The notes under the pieces: generated by a model
Told to the model about the DNA's origin: nothing
Seen by the model: only the letters and a program-made list of their open reading frames with translations
Database searches by the model: none
Translations under genes and position numbers: made by a program
Shown: one piece after another, positions 51,178 through 59,939 of the stretch
Layout of the letters: each line of letters starts with the position of its first letter
Numbering within the stretch: position 1 is the stretch's first letter
Source of the DNA: Koleobacter methoxysyntrophicus
GTDB taxonomy: Bacteria > Bacillota > Thermosediminibacteria > Koleobacterales > Koleobacteraceae
DNA length: 64,000 nt
Assembly: GCF_017301615.1 (NCBI RefSeq)
Contig: NZ_CP059066.1
Location: 1,471,001-1,535,000 of the forward strand
Reading direction: 5' to 3'

Positions 51178-51203
51178 TCAACTAAAATTTAGTTGACAAA
51201 AAA
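51171..51203. repeat. 16-bp inverted repeat inside the element's left end
   Basis: TTTTTTGTCAACTAAA and its exact complement around one central A. Position between the left-end hairpin and the tnpA promoter. Role unknown. Confidence 0.7.
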
Positions 51204-51232
51204 CCAGACCCATATACCAAACAAATGTTTTG

Positions 51233-51268
51233 CTCCTGCGGCAGCTTGTGTTATAATAACTGCAGGAG
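51233..51268 (+). promoter_or_regulatory. tnpA promoter flanked by an inverted repeat
   Basis: Extended -10 TGTTATAAT (TATAAT 51252-51257) lies between CTCCTGC (51233) and GCAGGAG (51262). The right arm contains the tnpA ribosome-binding site. A transcript reading in from outside would fold and hide this site, while one starting at this promoter would not. Confidence 0.5.
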
Positions 51269-51276
51269 TGAAGCGT

Positions 51277-51687
51277 ATGCCAGTCAATAAAGGGCGTGGT
51301 TACGTATATTATTTGCGCTGCCACATAGTCTTCTGCACCAAATACCGCCACAAGGTAATCGAAGGTCCGGTAGAAACCAGATTAAAAGAGATGTTTCAGT
51401 CGCTGGCAAAGCTCCATAAATTCGAGATCGTTACGATGGAAGTGATGCCGGACCATGTGCATATCCTAGTGGACTGCGCGCCCCAGCACTATCTTCCAGA
51501 TATTTTGAAGGCATTAAAAGGCAACACGGCACGCTTTTTGTTCAAAGAATTTCCCGCCCTCAAAAAGAAGCTGTGGGGCGGGCACCTCTGGAACCCGTCG
51601 TACTTCGCGGCCAGCGTCGGCGAAAACACCGAAGAAGCGGTCAAGAAGTACGTCGAGTCGCAAAAAGAGGGTGGAGAAATTGGCTGA
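51277..51687 (+). CDS. tnpA: IS200/IS605-family transposase TnpA (Y1 type)
   Basis: A 136-residue Y1 single-strand transposase. ATG 51277 follows GCAGGAGTG. The HUH motif is HVHIL (in MPDHVHILVDCAP) and the catalytic Tyr lies near KKYVESQKE. Blocks YLRCHIVFCTKYRHKV and LWGGHLWNPSYFAASVG are typical. It cuts and joins single-stranded ends at the hairpins. It overlaps tnpB by eight bases. Confidence 0.93.
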   Translation: MPVNKGRGYVYYLRCHIVFCTKYRHKVIEGPVETRLKEMFQSLAKLHKFEIVTMEVMPDHVHILVDCAPQHYLPDILKALKGNTARFLFKEFPALKKKLWGGHLWNPSYFAASVGENTEEAVKKYVESQKEGGEIG

Positions 51688-52801
51688 ATTAATCAACAAA
51701 GCATATAAAGTGCGCTTGTATCCCCTGCCGGAGCAGGAGGTGCAGTTCAGCAAGACTTTCGGCTGCGCCCGCTGGGTGTACAACCATTTTCTGGAGCGGC
51801 ATAACGAAATATACAAAGTCGAAAAGCGTTACTTGAGTTACAGCGAGTGTTCGGAGATGCTCACCCAGATCAAGGCCGCGCCCGGCACCGAATGGCTTGC
51901 CGAAGTGGACAAGTTCGCCCTGCAGAACAGCCTCAAAGACCTGGATGCCGCCTTTGTAAACTACTTCGAAGGCCGGGCCGGGTATCCCAGGTTCAAGAGC
52001 AAGCGCGGGTCGAAGCAGTCCTACCAGACCAACTACACGAACGGCAACATCCGCGTCGATAGGGAGCGCCGTTTGCTCAGACTGCCGAAAGTGGGCTGGG
52101 TGAGATACGCTGCCGACGGTCGGGAGATTCCCGGCAGCATAGTCAACGTCACGGTTACCTGGACGCCCTCCGGCAAATATTTCGCCTCGGTGCTGTGCCA
52201 GGTAGTCGTAGAGCCGCTGCAGCCGGCAGACAAAGAGACCGGCATCGACATGGGCATCAAAAAGTTCGCCATCCTTTCGACCGGAGAGGTAATTGAAAAC
52301 CCGAAATACTATATCAAGGCGCAAAAGAAATTAGCCAGGCTGCAGCGCGCTCTTTCGAAGAAAAAGAAAGGCTCTAAGAACCGCGAGAAAGAGCGGCTGA
52401 AGGTGGCCCGGCAGCAGGAGAAAGTCGCGAACCAGCGCAGGGATTTCCAGCACAAGCTCTCCAAAAGGCTGGTGGTCGAGAACCAAGTCATCAGCATGGA
52501 GGACTTGCGGATAAAGAACATGGTCAAGAACCGCAAGCTGGCGAAGGCCATATCCGACGCCGGCTGGGGCGAATTTCAGCGCATGGTGGAGTACAAGTCA
52601 GCCTGGTACGGCAGGGCATTTGTTAAAGTTGACCCTTTCTACCCGTCATCCAAGCTGTGCGAAAAATGCGGGACGAAGAACGCCATGCTGACCCTTTCCG
52701 ACCGCGAGTGGCAGTGCCCGGAGTGCGGAGCAATCCACGACCGGGACTTGAACGCGGCGCGGAACATTTTGGCCGAAGGTAAGCGAATACTGGCCGGTTA
52801 G
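51680..52801 (+). CDS. tnpB: RNA-guided nuclease TnpB
   Basis: A 373-residue TnpB, ancestor-type relative of Cas12. TTG 51680 follows GAGGGTGGAG and gives AELINKAYKVRLYPLPEQE; GTG 51671 is possible. RuvC residues are present: Asp190 in GIDMGIKKF, Glu274 in SMEDLRI and Asp354 in HDRDLNAA. The zinc finger CEKCG and CPECG is complete. It probably cuts DNA at guide-matched sites next to a TTGAT-like motif. It seems functional. Confidence 0.93.
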   Translation: MAELINKAYKVRLYPLPEQEVQFSKTFGCARWVYNHFLERHNEIYKVEKRYLSYSECSEMLTQIKAAPGTEWLAEVDKFALQNSLKDLDAAFVNYFEGRAGYPRFKSKRGSKQSYQTNYTNGNIRVDRERRLLRLPKVGWVRYAADGREIPGSIVNVTVTWTPSGKYFASVLCQVVVEPLQPADKETGIDMGIKKFAILSTGEVIENPKYYIKAQKKLARLQRALSKKKKGSKNREKERLKVARQQEKVANQRRDFQHKLSKRLVVENQVISMEDLRIKNMVKNRKLAKAISDAGWGEFQRMVEYKSAWYGRAFVKVDPFYPSSKLCEKCGTKNAMLTLSDREWQCPECGAIHDRDLNAARNILAEGKRILAG

Positions 52802-52970
52802 TTAAAATGAACCGCAGGGACTGCGGGGATGGCCTGTTGGAGGCCCGGTAAGACCTTCCGCAAGGGGGCGCGGCCCGATGAAGCAGGAATCGATGAAACG
52901 TCGAGTCCGGGGTTCCAGAATCCCGCGACTTTAGTCGTGGAGAGGTTCAAAAGGTCATTTTCCGGAAACT
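52802..52970 (+). ncRNA. putative omega RNA (reRNA) of TnpB with guide
   Basis: In IS605 elements the RNA scaffold comes from the tnpB 3' region and the right end, and the guide from the flank. Here 52802-52950 holds several stems, including CCGCAGGGACTGCGG and the right-end hairpin, and ends in TTCAA. The guide would begin at 52951 (AAGGTCATTTTCCGGA). The exact 5' end is unknown and may lie inside tnpB. Confidence 0.55.
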
Positions 52971-53069
52971 TGGGGCCGATTTTTTCAGAGAAGGCGAAAG
53001 GATTATTAACAATTTAAAGGGAATATTATATTATAAAAACACGGTATTTAACTATCAGGTGATGGTATT

Positions 53070-54125
53070 ATGAATTTCAAAATATTGTTATCCATACTCA
53101 TAATAACATTTAATATATCAATTCCCCTTTGGGGGATACAATTTTCAAGGATGGACGTAATGACAGACTGCGGCCCTCAATCGGTCTATACAATGGAGGT
53201 CAATCCGAAAAATAAATATCTCAAGATACTTCCCGTACTAGCCCATGATGAGGTCTTCGGTTTTGAAGAGGTTTCATCTATGGCCGGGAGAAAAAGGGCT
53301 TTTGCAGCGGTTAATGGGGGCTTTTTCAAAGAATACGGACAGCCCGTAGGGATGGTTATGATAGATGGCAGGCTTATTACACCGCCTACAGGGGAAACGC
53401 CGGTCCTTTGCATAACGAAGAACGGCAACGCATTTTTAAGAGAACTAAATTTTCACGGATATTTAAAGGTAAATAATTCAACAATAACTATAGATGGCTT
53501 AAACAGGCTTCAGCAGCAGGACGAGGTTGTTCTTTTTACCCGTGATTTCGGTTACTCTACAAGGGCCGGCCTTCCTACCCTTAACCTCATAATACAGGAT
53601 GGCATGGTAAAGGAAATCCTGGATGCTTCTGAACCTATCAGGATTCCGGCGGATTCGATGGTCCTGTCCTTTACGGGAACTGCCAGGGAAAGGTTACCCC
53701 AGGGGATAAAAGAAGGGGATTTGGCAGAATTTTTTTATACTGTAACACCGGTATCAGAACCCATAAAACAGGCTTTTGAAGCAGGGCCATGGTTGGTTAA
53801 AGACGGTAAGGTTATTGCCAGGGATAGAGAAATCAGAGTAGGAGTGACAAATGTGCCTGCTCCGAGAACTGCCGTTGGCATAAAAGGGGACGGAAAGGTA
53901 GTATTCGTTGTAGTGGATGGGAGGCAATCCCACAGCAGGGGCATGACCCATAAACAGCTGGCAGAATTCCTTTTAAACATCGGTATTGTTAACGGGGCTG
54001 CCCTGGATGGTGGGGGTTCCTCCACAATGTATTATAACGGTAAGGTAGTGAACCGGCCTTCCCTAGGAAGGGAGCGGAAAATAGGGGGGAGTATATGTAT
54101 ATTGTTCACCGGCAAACGAAAATAA
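53070..54125 (+). CDS. exported NAGPA-domain (phosphodiester glycosidase) protein
   Basis: A 351-residue protein with an N-terminal signal peptide (ILLSILIITFNISIPLWG). The NAGPA/DUF2233 domain has AAVNGGFF, GMVMIDGRLI, AFEAGPWLVKDGKV, VPAPRTAVGI, VVVDGRQSHSRGMTHKQLA and ALDGGGSSTMYYNGKV. Members hydrolyse phosphodiester-linked sugars, for example on wall teichoic acid or exopolysaccharide. ATG 53070 follows TCAGGTGATGG. It lies just after the transposon; its substrate is unknown. Confidence 0.85.
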   Translation: MNFKILLSILIITFNISIPLWGIQFSRMDVMTDCGPQSVYTMEVNPKNKYLKILPVLAHDEVFGFEEVSSMAGRKRAFAAVNGGFFKEYGQPVGMVMIDGRLITPPTGETPVLCITKNGNAFLRELNFHGYLKVNNSTITIDGLNRLQQQDEVVLFTRDFGYSTRAGLPTLNLIIQDGMVKEILDASEPIRIPADSMVLSFTGTARERLPQGIKEGDLAEFFYTVTPVSEPIKQAFEAGPWLVKDGKVIARDREIRVGVTNVPAPRTAVGIKGDGKVVFVVVDGRQSHSRGMTHKQLAEFLLNIGIVNGAALDGGGSSTMYYNGKVVNRPSLGRERKIGGSICILFTGKRK

Positions 54126-54210
54126 AACTGCCGGTAAAGCTGAAAGGATTGCGGTTTTATTGATGGATGGTATTATAGAAATATAAAATAAAAGAAAGGA
54201 GTTATTCGAA

Positions 54211-54645
54211 ATGCTTCAAAATATTGATGTGCAAAAAATAATACCACACAGATATCCCTTTTTGCTGGTAGACAGAATCCTGGAAATGGAGCCCGGGGTA
54301 AGGGCCGTAGGAATAAAAAACGTAACTATAAATGAACCTTTTTTCCAGGGCCATTTCCCTGGTAATCCCATAATGCCGGGAGTTCTAATAGTTGAAGCCC
54401 TGGCTCAGGTTGGGGCGGCAGCTTTGTTATCCGTAGAAGAAAACAGGGGCAAACTGGGTATATTTACCGGTATTGATAAACTGCGTTTCAGGAAACAGGT
54501 TATCCCCGGTGATCAGCTGCGGCTGGAAGTTCAGGTTTTGAAAATCAAAGGCCCTATGGGGAAAGCAAAGGCTTCCGCAGCGGTAAATGGCGAAATAGCT
54601 GCCGAAGGTGAGCTGATGTTCGCTCTGGTAGAAAATAGGACTTGA
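54211..54645 (+). CDS. fabZ: 3-hydroxyacyl-ACP dehydratase FabZ
   Basis: A 144-residue hot-dog-fold dehydratase. [14 protein letters not shown] near the start, [20 protein letters not shown] with the catalytic His, and VEALAQVGA with the catalytic Glu. ATG 54211 follows AAAGGAG. It removes water from 3-hydroxyacyl-ACP in fatty acid synthesis. In B. subtilis fabZ (ywpB) also follows the mbl-flhOP region, so synteny is kept despite the transposon. Confidence 0.95.
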   Translation: MLQNIDVQKIIPHRYPFLLVDRILEMEPGVRAVGIKNVTINEPFFQGHFPGNPIMPGVLIVEALAQVGAAALLSVEENRGKLGIFTGIDKLRFRKQVIPGDQLRLEVQVLKIKGPMGKAKASAAVNGEIAAEGELMFALVENRT

Positions 54646-54695
54646 TAAAAGGGTTTTTTAATTTTAAAATAGTTTAAACAGGGGGAGATATAGCT

Positions 54696-55367
54696 ATGAC
54701 AAAGCAGGAGATAGAGGACAATTTTCACCACAATTCATATAACAGCCGCTGGCTAAGGTACATAATCCGGTTAATTCTAGGGGCAGGTATTTTGCTGCTG
54801 TTATTTTTAATCTTCGACCATTTCAATATTATCCGGTACTTCGCTCCTGACAATATAAGAGGCTTACATAAATGGATAAATCGATTTGGAACAATCGGCC
54901 CTGTTATATATATATCACTAATTGCATTTGCAGCCGTATTTTTTATCCCCAGTTTACCTTTAGCAATAATAGGAGGGATTATGTATGGGCCTGTTCTGGG
55001 GACCCTTTATGTTTCATTAGGATCAACCCTCGGTGCTTCGGTGGCTTTCCTTATATCCAGATATGCTGCCAGGTCGCTGATAGAACAGATTTTTAAGAAT
55101 AATCCAATTCTACACAGAATAGATAAAGGGGTACAGGAGAAAGGATGGAAGATGCTTATATTAACCCGGTTTGTTCCAGTTATCCCGTTTCACGTGCAGA
55201 ATTATATATACGGCTTAACAAAAATAGATTTCTTTACTTATATAATTTTAACGTGGTTATGTCTGCTCCCGGGTGTGGTAATTTATGTTATGGCCGGAGG
55301 ATTGGTTCTTAAGTTCCTTAGAAGCCTGGAAAAGATCAGGGGATATTTGCGTTTTTTCTTAACGTGA
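54696..55367 (+). CDS. VTT-domain (TVP38/TMEM64, DedA-like) membrane protein
   Basis: A 223-residue membrane protein with ~5-6 helices. The VTT domain has FFIPSLPLAIIGGIMYGPVL, GSTLGASVAFLISRYAAR and LTRFVPVIPFHVQNYIYGL. Related proteins act in lipid flipping or membrane homeostasis. ATG 54696 follows GGGGGAGAT. A TnpB relic follows directly after the stop. Confidence 0.85.
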   Translation: MTKQEIEDNFHHNSYNSRWLRYIIRLILGAGILLLLFLIFDHFNIIRYFAPDNIRGLHKWINRFGTIGPVIYISLIAFAAVFFIPSLPLAIIGGIMYGPVLGTLYVSLGSTLGASVAFLISRYAARSLIEQIFKNNPILHRIDKGVQEKGWKMLILTRFVPVIPFHVQNYIYGLTKIDFFTYIILTWLCLLPGVVIYVMAGGLVLKFLRSLEKIRGYLRFFLT

Positions 55368-55397
55368 CATCCCCCCCTCAATCCTTTTCTCCCAGGG

Positions 55398-55530
55398 TCA
55401 TACCCCGAGAGCATCGAGCGCTCTTTTGGCGATGTTCAAAGCTCCAACCCTGTCCGCACCGGACTGGTAGCTGCATTCAGTGCACTTAAACCAGCCCTGT
55501 GTTTTGCGGTTTGTATCGAGAAACATTCCT
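55398..55530 (-). pseudogene. TnpB C-terminal relic
   Basis: On the minus strand a frame reads FLDTNRKTQGWFKCTEC, then SGADRVGALNIAKRALDALG. This is the zinc-finger and RuvC end of an IS605-type TnpB (CxxC, then ADxxxALNIA). The rest of the gene is missing. The 30 bases between it and 55367 may be the element's old right end. It is not closely related to the intact TnpB at 51680. Confidence 0.75.
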
Positions 55531-55551
55531 GCGAAGGGGGTTGAAAATAAT

Positions 55552-56166
55552 ATGCTGGATACCCATGCCAGAAAGTACATTCAGCCCTTTTTTGACGGGC
55601 TGGCCCGTTTATTTTTTAAATTGGGGGTATCCCCTGATACCCTTACTATATTTGCTTTTGTTTTAGGGTTGTTAAGCGCAGTTCTCCTTTTGGCCGGTTA
55701 TGCTGCCGCAGCATTAATTATATTGTGGATTTCAGGAATTCTGGATGTAACCGATGGCTCCCTTGCCCGTTTAACCAGGGCTTCTTCAAAATGGGGAGCT
55801 GTGATGGATCTGATCTTCGACAGGACCGTTGAAACGGCTATTATAATAGCCTTTGCTTTTATAGATCCCCCTACACGATTGCCCTTTGTCTTTCTTTTGA
55901 GTTCAATAATCTTCTCCTTTTCTATTTTTTTGACGGTAGGGGCTTTAGTAGGGAAGAAGGGAGAAAAGGCGTTTTATTATCAGGCCGGTTTAGCCGAAAG
56001 GACCGAGACCTTTATATTCTTTTCCCTGATGTTTGTATTTCCTTACTGGAGGATATTTTTTATTGTAATATTCACGATAATGATATATATTACAGGTTGT
56101 CAGCGCCTTTATGAGGCCTATAGGTATTTTAAATTAAACACAGAGGATAATCTGCATTCCGATTAG
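55552..56166 (+). CDS. CDP-alcohol phosphatidyltransferase family protein
   Basis: A 204-residue membrane enzyme with ~5-6 helices. The full family motif is present: DVTDGSLAR, eight residues, G, three residues, D, three residues, D (ending GAVMDLIFD). It exchanges CMP on a CDP-alcohol lipid for an alcohol headgroup such as glycerol phosphate, inositol or serine; substrate unknown. ATG 55552 follows AAGGGGG. Its upstream region was reshaped by the TnpB relic. Confidence 0.9.
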   Translation: MLDTHARKYIQPFFDGLARLFFKLGVSPDTLTIFAFVLGLLSAVLLLAGYAAAALIILWISGILDVTDGSLARLTRASSKWGAVMDLIFDRTVETAIIIAFAFIDPPTRLPFVFLLSSIIFSFSIFLTVGALVGKKGEKAFYYQAGLAERTETFIFFSLMFVFPYWRIFFIVIFTIMIYITGCQRLYEAYRYFKLNTEDNLHSD

Positions 56167-56314
56167 CGGCAGACCGTGCAACAATAAATTATTCTTATTC
56201 AGTATAAATAAGTATTATAAAATCATAATGCAGTATTGCTGTATAATAGAAATTAAAGGGTGAAGGTTAATAGCATGTGAAAATATTAACTTTCCCTTTG
56301 GGAGAGGAATATCA

Positions 56315-56980
56315 ATGTCAAAGCCTATCAAACTGGCAAATAACCGTAAATCAAAAAAGAATGGGATTAACCAGGTCCCTTATGCAGTATTATTATTTTT
56401 ATTTATTATCGTTACGGGAATTAAGGCTTATAACAACTCTACCGAACTTGCTGTATACTGGTTTTTCGGTATCTTATTCGGGTTTATCATAGAAAAGTCC
56501 AGATTCTGTTTTACAGCCTGTTTTAGGGACCCTATTCTCGTTGGCACTACATCCATATTAAAGGCAGTTTTAGTGGCTCTTTTCATAACTACCCCCGGTT
56601 TTGGAATAATCCAGTACAGGAATATGATAGCAGGAAACGGGATTGCAGGGATGATTGCCCCTGTTGGGCTACACACCGTTTTTGGTGCAATCCTCTTTGG
56701 GATAGGAATGGTAATAGCAGGGGGATGTGCCAGCGGAACCCTTGTTAGGATAGGAGAAGGGTTTTTAATGCAGATTATTACACTGGTGGGTTTTATAATA
56801 GGCGTCCTGTGGGGTGCCCATGATTTTGGCTGGTGGAGTAAACTCTTTATTTCACCATCGTGTACCATTCATATTCCTCAATTTGCGGGATGGTACGGTG
56901 CTGTATTTGGGCAGATGGCTGTTCTAGGATTCCTTTATTTTTTAGCAGAAAAATATGAGCGCAAGTTATTTAATAACTAA
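56315..56980 (+). CDS. YeeE/YedE-family membrane protein (first half-type)
   Basis: A 221-residue membrane protein with ~5-6 helices. It has EKSRFCFTACFRDP and GGCASGTLVRIGEG, the cysteine-bearing loops typical of the YeeE/YedE (TsuA-like) sulfur transporters. ATG 56315 follows GGGAGAGG. TsuA carries thiosulfate. It is about half the length of full YeeE, and the protein at 57267 seems to be its partner. TATAAT at 56242 is a possible promoter element upstream. Confidence 0.85.
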   Translation: MSKPIKLANNRKSKKNGINQVPYAVLLFLFIIVTGIKAYNNSTELAVYWFFGILFGFIIEKSRFCFTACFRDPILVGTTSILKAVLVALFITTPGFGIIQYRNMIAGNGIAGMIAPVGLHTVFGAILFGIGMVIAGGCASGTLVRIGEGFLMQIITLVGFIIGVLWGAHDFGWWSKLFISPSCTIHIPQFAGWYGAVFGQMAVLGFLYFLAEKYERKLFNN

Positions 56981-57007
56981 AATGCGGTTCTTATGGGAGG
57001 AATATAA

Positions 57008-57235
57008 ATGGCTGTAGTAAGGCTTGATTGTTTGCATGAACCCTGTCCCATTCCTCTTTTAAAAGGCCTTAAAATGCTGGAGACTATGAAACCAAGAGAT
57101 GTTCTGGTTCTGCTGACAGATCATAATTGTGCTACCAGCAATGTTTTAGACTGGGCAAGGAAGAAAGGATATAATATAAAACTTGAGGATTTAGGTGGCG
57201 GTGAATGGGAAATATATATAGAAAAAACTCGATAG
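57008..57235 (+). CDS. TusA/SirA-family sulfur carrier protein
   Basis: A 75-residue TusA-like protein. CLHEPCPIPLLKGLKML has the CPxPLLK motif whose Cys carries sulfur; NCATSNVLDWARKKGY and a C-terminal WEIYIEK follow. ATG 57008 follows GGGAGGA. It probably accepts or delivers sulfur to the YeeE/YedE-like proteins encoded on both sides. Confidence 0.9.
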   Translation: MAVVRLDCLHEPCPIPLLKGLKMLETMKPRDVLVLLTDHNCATSNVLDWARKKGYNIKLEDLGGGEWEIYIEKTR

Positions 57236-57266
57236 GGCTTTGCTGTTCCGTAGAGGAGGGGCTAGG

Positions 57267-57773
57267 TTGAATATTTTTAAAATAAGCCTGAATTACCTTA
57301 CAGGAGGAATATTATTAGGGATATTGAATATAATCCTTTTTGCCCTTACAGGCGAGCCCTGGAGAATAACCACAGGTTTTTTGCTCTGGGGGGCATGGAT
57401 AATTAAGGCTTTCGGAGGACAGCCGGAAAATTGGGAGTATTTTAAAGATCTCCAGCTTGTTGAAGGCTTAAATGACTCCTTTTTTACTAATAATCTTTCA
57501 CTATTAGCCCTCGGAATGGTATGTGGATCACTGCTTGCCGTTCTGCTGGCTTCCCACTTTAAGATGAAAAAAATTAAATCATGGCGGTATTTTATTACAG
57601 CATTGTTAGGTGGAATAATAATGGGTTACGGTACCAGGATTGCTTTTGGCTGTAATATAGGGGCTTTTTTTAGTGCAATTCCCTCTATGTCCCTTCATGG
57701 ATGGGTATTCGGCATCTTTATTTTTGTAGGGGCATGGATAGGTTGTAAAATCTTAGTCAGGTTTTTAGTATAA
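57267..57773 (+). CDS. YeeE/YedE-family membrane protein (second half-type)
   Basis: A 168-residue membrane protein with four or five helices. RIAFGCNIGAFFSAIPSMSL and HGWVFGIFIFVGAWIGCKIL match the second half of long YedE-type proteins. TTG 57267 lies seven bases after GAGGAGGGG. With the protein at 56315 it probably forms a two-part sulfur-compound transporter, with the TusA-like gene between them. Confidence 0.85.
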   Translation: MNIFKISLNYLTGGILLGILNIILFALTGEPWRITTGFLLWGAWIIKAFGGQPENWEYFKDLQLVEGLNDSFFTNNLSLLALGMVCGSLLAVLLASHFKMKKIKSWRYFITALLGGIIMGYGTRIAFGCNIGAFFSAIPSMSLHGWVFGIFIFVGAWIGCKILVRFLV

Positions 57774-57789
57774 ATTAAGGGGGTTAATT

Positions 57790-59055
57790 ATGTTAAATAA
57801 GAAAATTACTGTTAAATTATCAAGCGCTATTCTTGTTATATTTTTAATATTATTGATTTCAACAGGATGTGGGGGAAAACGAACAGATCAGGCAGAGACA
57901 TCCCTTTTGGGAAAATCCTTTGATGAAATTGTCAAAATGGCTGAAGGGACAGAAGTAAATTTCTATATGTGGGGAGGAGACCAGCGGGTAAACGCGTGGG
58001 TAGATAATTTTGTGGCAGAAAGGGTTAAAAAGGAATATGGAATTAAATTGAACAGGATTCCTATGAATGCAGAGGATTTTATAAATAAACTCCTGGGAGA
58101 AAAACAGCTGAATAAAAAAGAAGGGTCTATTGACCTGTTGTGGATAAATGGTGAAAACTTCTGGACAGCGAAAGAAAATGGGCTTCTGTTCGGGCCATTC
58201 ATTGATAAAATCCCTAACTATACCAGGTATCTGGATACCGCTTCTGATGATAACCTATTTGACTTCGGTTATCCTACAGAAGGATTTGAAGCCCCTTACG
58301 GTCGGGCCCAGCTGGTATTTATATACGATGAATCCAAGATTCCGGTACCTCCAAAAGACCTGGAAAAATTAAAAGAACTAGTAATGAAAAATCCGGGGAA
58401 ATTCACGTATCCTGCACCTCCGGACTTTACCGGCAGCGCCTTTATCAGAAACGTAATATATGAAACAGCAGGTGGATATAAACGGTTTATCGATGGGGAT
58501 ATGAATGAAGACGAACTAAAAGAGGCCATTAAACCGGCATGGGACTACCTAAATGAAATAAAACCTTACCTGTGGAAAGAGGGGAAAACATATCCGGCTG
58601 CATTAGCCCAGCAGGAAAACATGTTTGCCGATGGCGAGGTATGGATTACCATGAGTTATACACCCTTTAAAGCTGCCGGCGAAATAAAAAAGGGTACCTT
58701 TCCTGAAACAGCAAAAACCTTCATTCTCGAAAAGGGAACTATCGGTAATACCCATTTTCTGGCAATACCCTTCAATGCCAGGAACAAAGCGGGAGCTATG
58801 GTTGTGATTAATTTCCTGCAGGGGTTTGAAGCCCAGGCCTCAAAATTTGACCCAGAAAACTGGGGAGACCTTCCTGTCTTTGATTACGATAAATTATCCG
58901 CCGAGGAAAGGCAGATAGTAGAGAATACAGAAACAGGAGAAGCAACCCTGTCATTAGAAGAGCTTTTAAAACACAGGGTTCCTGAAATGCCGTCAAAATT
59001 TGTCCCGATAATAGAAGAAGAATGGATGAAAAACGTGGTTCGGGAGGGGAATTAG
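57790..59055 (+). CDS. YnjB-like ABC substrate-binding lipoprotein
   Basis: A 421-residue lipoprotein with a signal peptide and lipobox (LLISTGCGG; Cys ~28). The body resembles E. coli YnjB: VNFYMWGGDQRVNAWVDNFV, DLLWINGENFWTAKENGLLF and AQQENMFADGEVWITMSYTP. Substrate unknown. ATG 57790 follows AAGGGGG. It is the first gene of a complete ABC importer, and lies just after sulfur-related genes; E. coli ynjBCD is next to the sulfurtransferase gene ynjE. Confidence 0.87.
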   Translation: MLNKKITVKLSSAILVIFLILLISTGCGGKRTDQAETSLLGKSFDEIVKMAEGTEVNFYMWGGDQRVNAWVDNFVAERVKKEYGIKLNRIPMNAEDFINKLLGEKQLNKKEGSIDLLWINGENFWTAKENGLLFGPFIDKIPNYTRYLDTASDDNLFDFGYPTEGFEAPYGRAQLVFIYDESKIPVPPKDLEKLKELVMKNPGKFTYPAPPDFTGSAFIRNVIYETAGGYKRFIDGDMNEDELKEAIKPAWDYLNEIKPYLWKEGKTYPAALAQQENMFADGEVWITMSYTPFKAAGEIKKGTFPETAKTFILEKGTIGNTHFLAIPFNARNKAGAMVVINFLQGFEAQASKFDPENWGDLPVFDYDKLSAEERQIVENTETGEATLSLEELLKHRVPEMPSKFVPIIEEEWMKNVVREGN

Positions 59056-59061
59056 GCATCA

Positions 59062-59934
59062 ATGGAAAGGGTATCGGCCGGTTTTAAACCATATATAATG
59101 TTAGCCCCTGTGATGGCCGTACTTCTAGGGCTTTTTGTAGGGGGGATAGTTACCTGTCTCCTCCAGAGCTTGGGCTATTTTCCGGTAATAGGCCTCAGAG
59201 AGATTACCTTTAAGTATTACAGGGAAGTGCTGACAAATCCGGAATTTCTTAGATCCCTTTCTTTTAGCCTTTATATTTCCATGGTATCATCGGTAATAGC
59301 AGTAGTTTTAGGGGTGTTTGTCGCACACAGAATTTCCAGATACCTTCAGGGTCAGACCCTGGTCAAGCTGTTATATAAACTACCTATAGTGGTTCCCCAT
59401 ACAGTTGCGGCACTTATGATATTTATGCTTTTTTCAAGAAGCGGTATTATCAGCAGGGCAATATATCAATTGGGGCTTATAAGCTATCAGGAACAGTTTC
59501 CTGAAATGGTTTTTGATTCAAAAGGGATAGGTATTATAATAGCTTATATATGGAAGGAGATACCTTTTGTAGCCATAATGGTATATACTATTTTGAGGAA
59601 TATAAACGAGAGCTTCAGGGATGTTGCATATAATCTAGGGGCATCAGAAGGACAATTTTTCTATTACGTTCTGCTGCCTATTTCAATGCCTGCGATTATA
59701 TCTTCCTTTATAATAATTTTTGCATTTTCCTTTGGTGCTTTTGAGGTTCCGTATCTTCTGGGGCCTACGTATCCCAGAACCCTTCCGGTAATGGCCTATA
59801 CTTATTATATAAGCCCGGATTTAACCAGGAGGCCGTATACCATGGTAATAGCGGTATTTTTGACGATTATTTCTATAGGTCTTATTCTCGTTTACAGCAG
59901 AATCCTGAAGATATTCCAGATATACAGCAGGTGA
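59062..59934 (+). CDS. ABC transporter permease (YnjC N-half-like)
   Basis: A 290-residue permease with ~6 helices. The EAA loop is VAYNLGASEGQFFYYVLLPI. ATG 59062 lies six bases after the binding-protein stop with GGAGGGG upstream. E. coli YnjC is a fused double permease; here the halves are separate genes. It overlaps the next gene region closely. Confidence 0.9.
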   Translation: MERVSAGFKPYIMLAPVMAVLLGLFVGGIVTCLLQSLGYFPVIGLREITFKYYREVLTNPEFLRSLSFSLYISMVSSVIAVVLGVFVAHRISRYLQGQTLVKLLYKLPIVVPHTVAALMIFMLFSRSGIISRAIYQLGLISYQEQFPEMVFDSKGIGIIIAYIWKEIPFVAIMVYTILRNINESFRDVAYNLGASEGQFFYYVLLPISMPAIISSFIIIFAFSFGAFEVPYLLGPTYPRTLPVMAYTYYISPDLTRRPYTMVIAVFLTIISIGLILVYSRILKIFQIYSR

Positions 59935-59939
59935 ACGTT

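Larger units (their letters stand above)
51127..52950 (+). mobile_element. IS200/IS605-family insertion sequence (tnpA + tnpB)
   Basis: A ~1.8-kb element with tnpA and tnpB in the same direction and no terminal inverted repeats. The left end has the hairpin CTCGTGACT-TC-AGTCATGAG (~51152), the right end CGCGACT-TT-AGTCGTG (~52924); both share a GACTT-AGTC core. TTGAT precedes the likely left boundary, as in ISDra2-type elements, and TTCAA ends the right side. These boundaries are inferred. Coding regions are clearly richer in G and C than the neighbours, which suggests recent transfer. Both genes look intact. Confidence 0.85.

Noticed and set aside
52829-53017. 62-codon frame after tnpB
   Set aside because: It runs through the right-end hairpin and putative omega RNA of the insertion sequence; no good ribosome-binding site.
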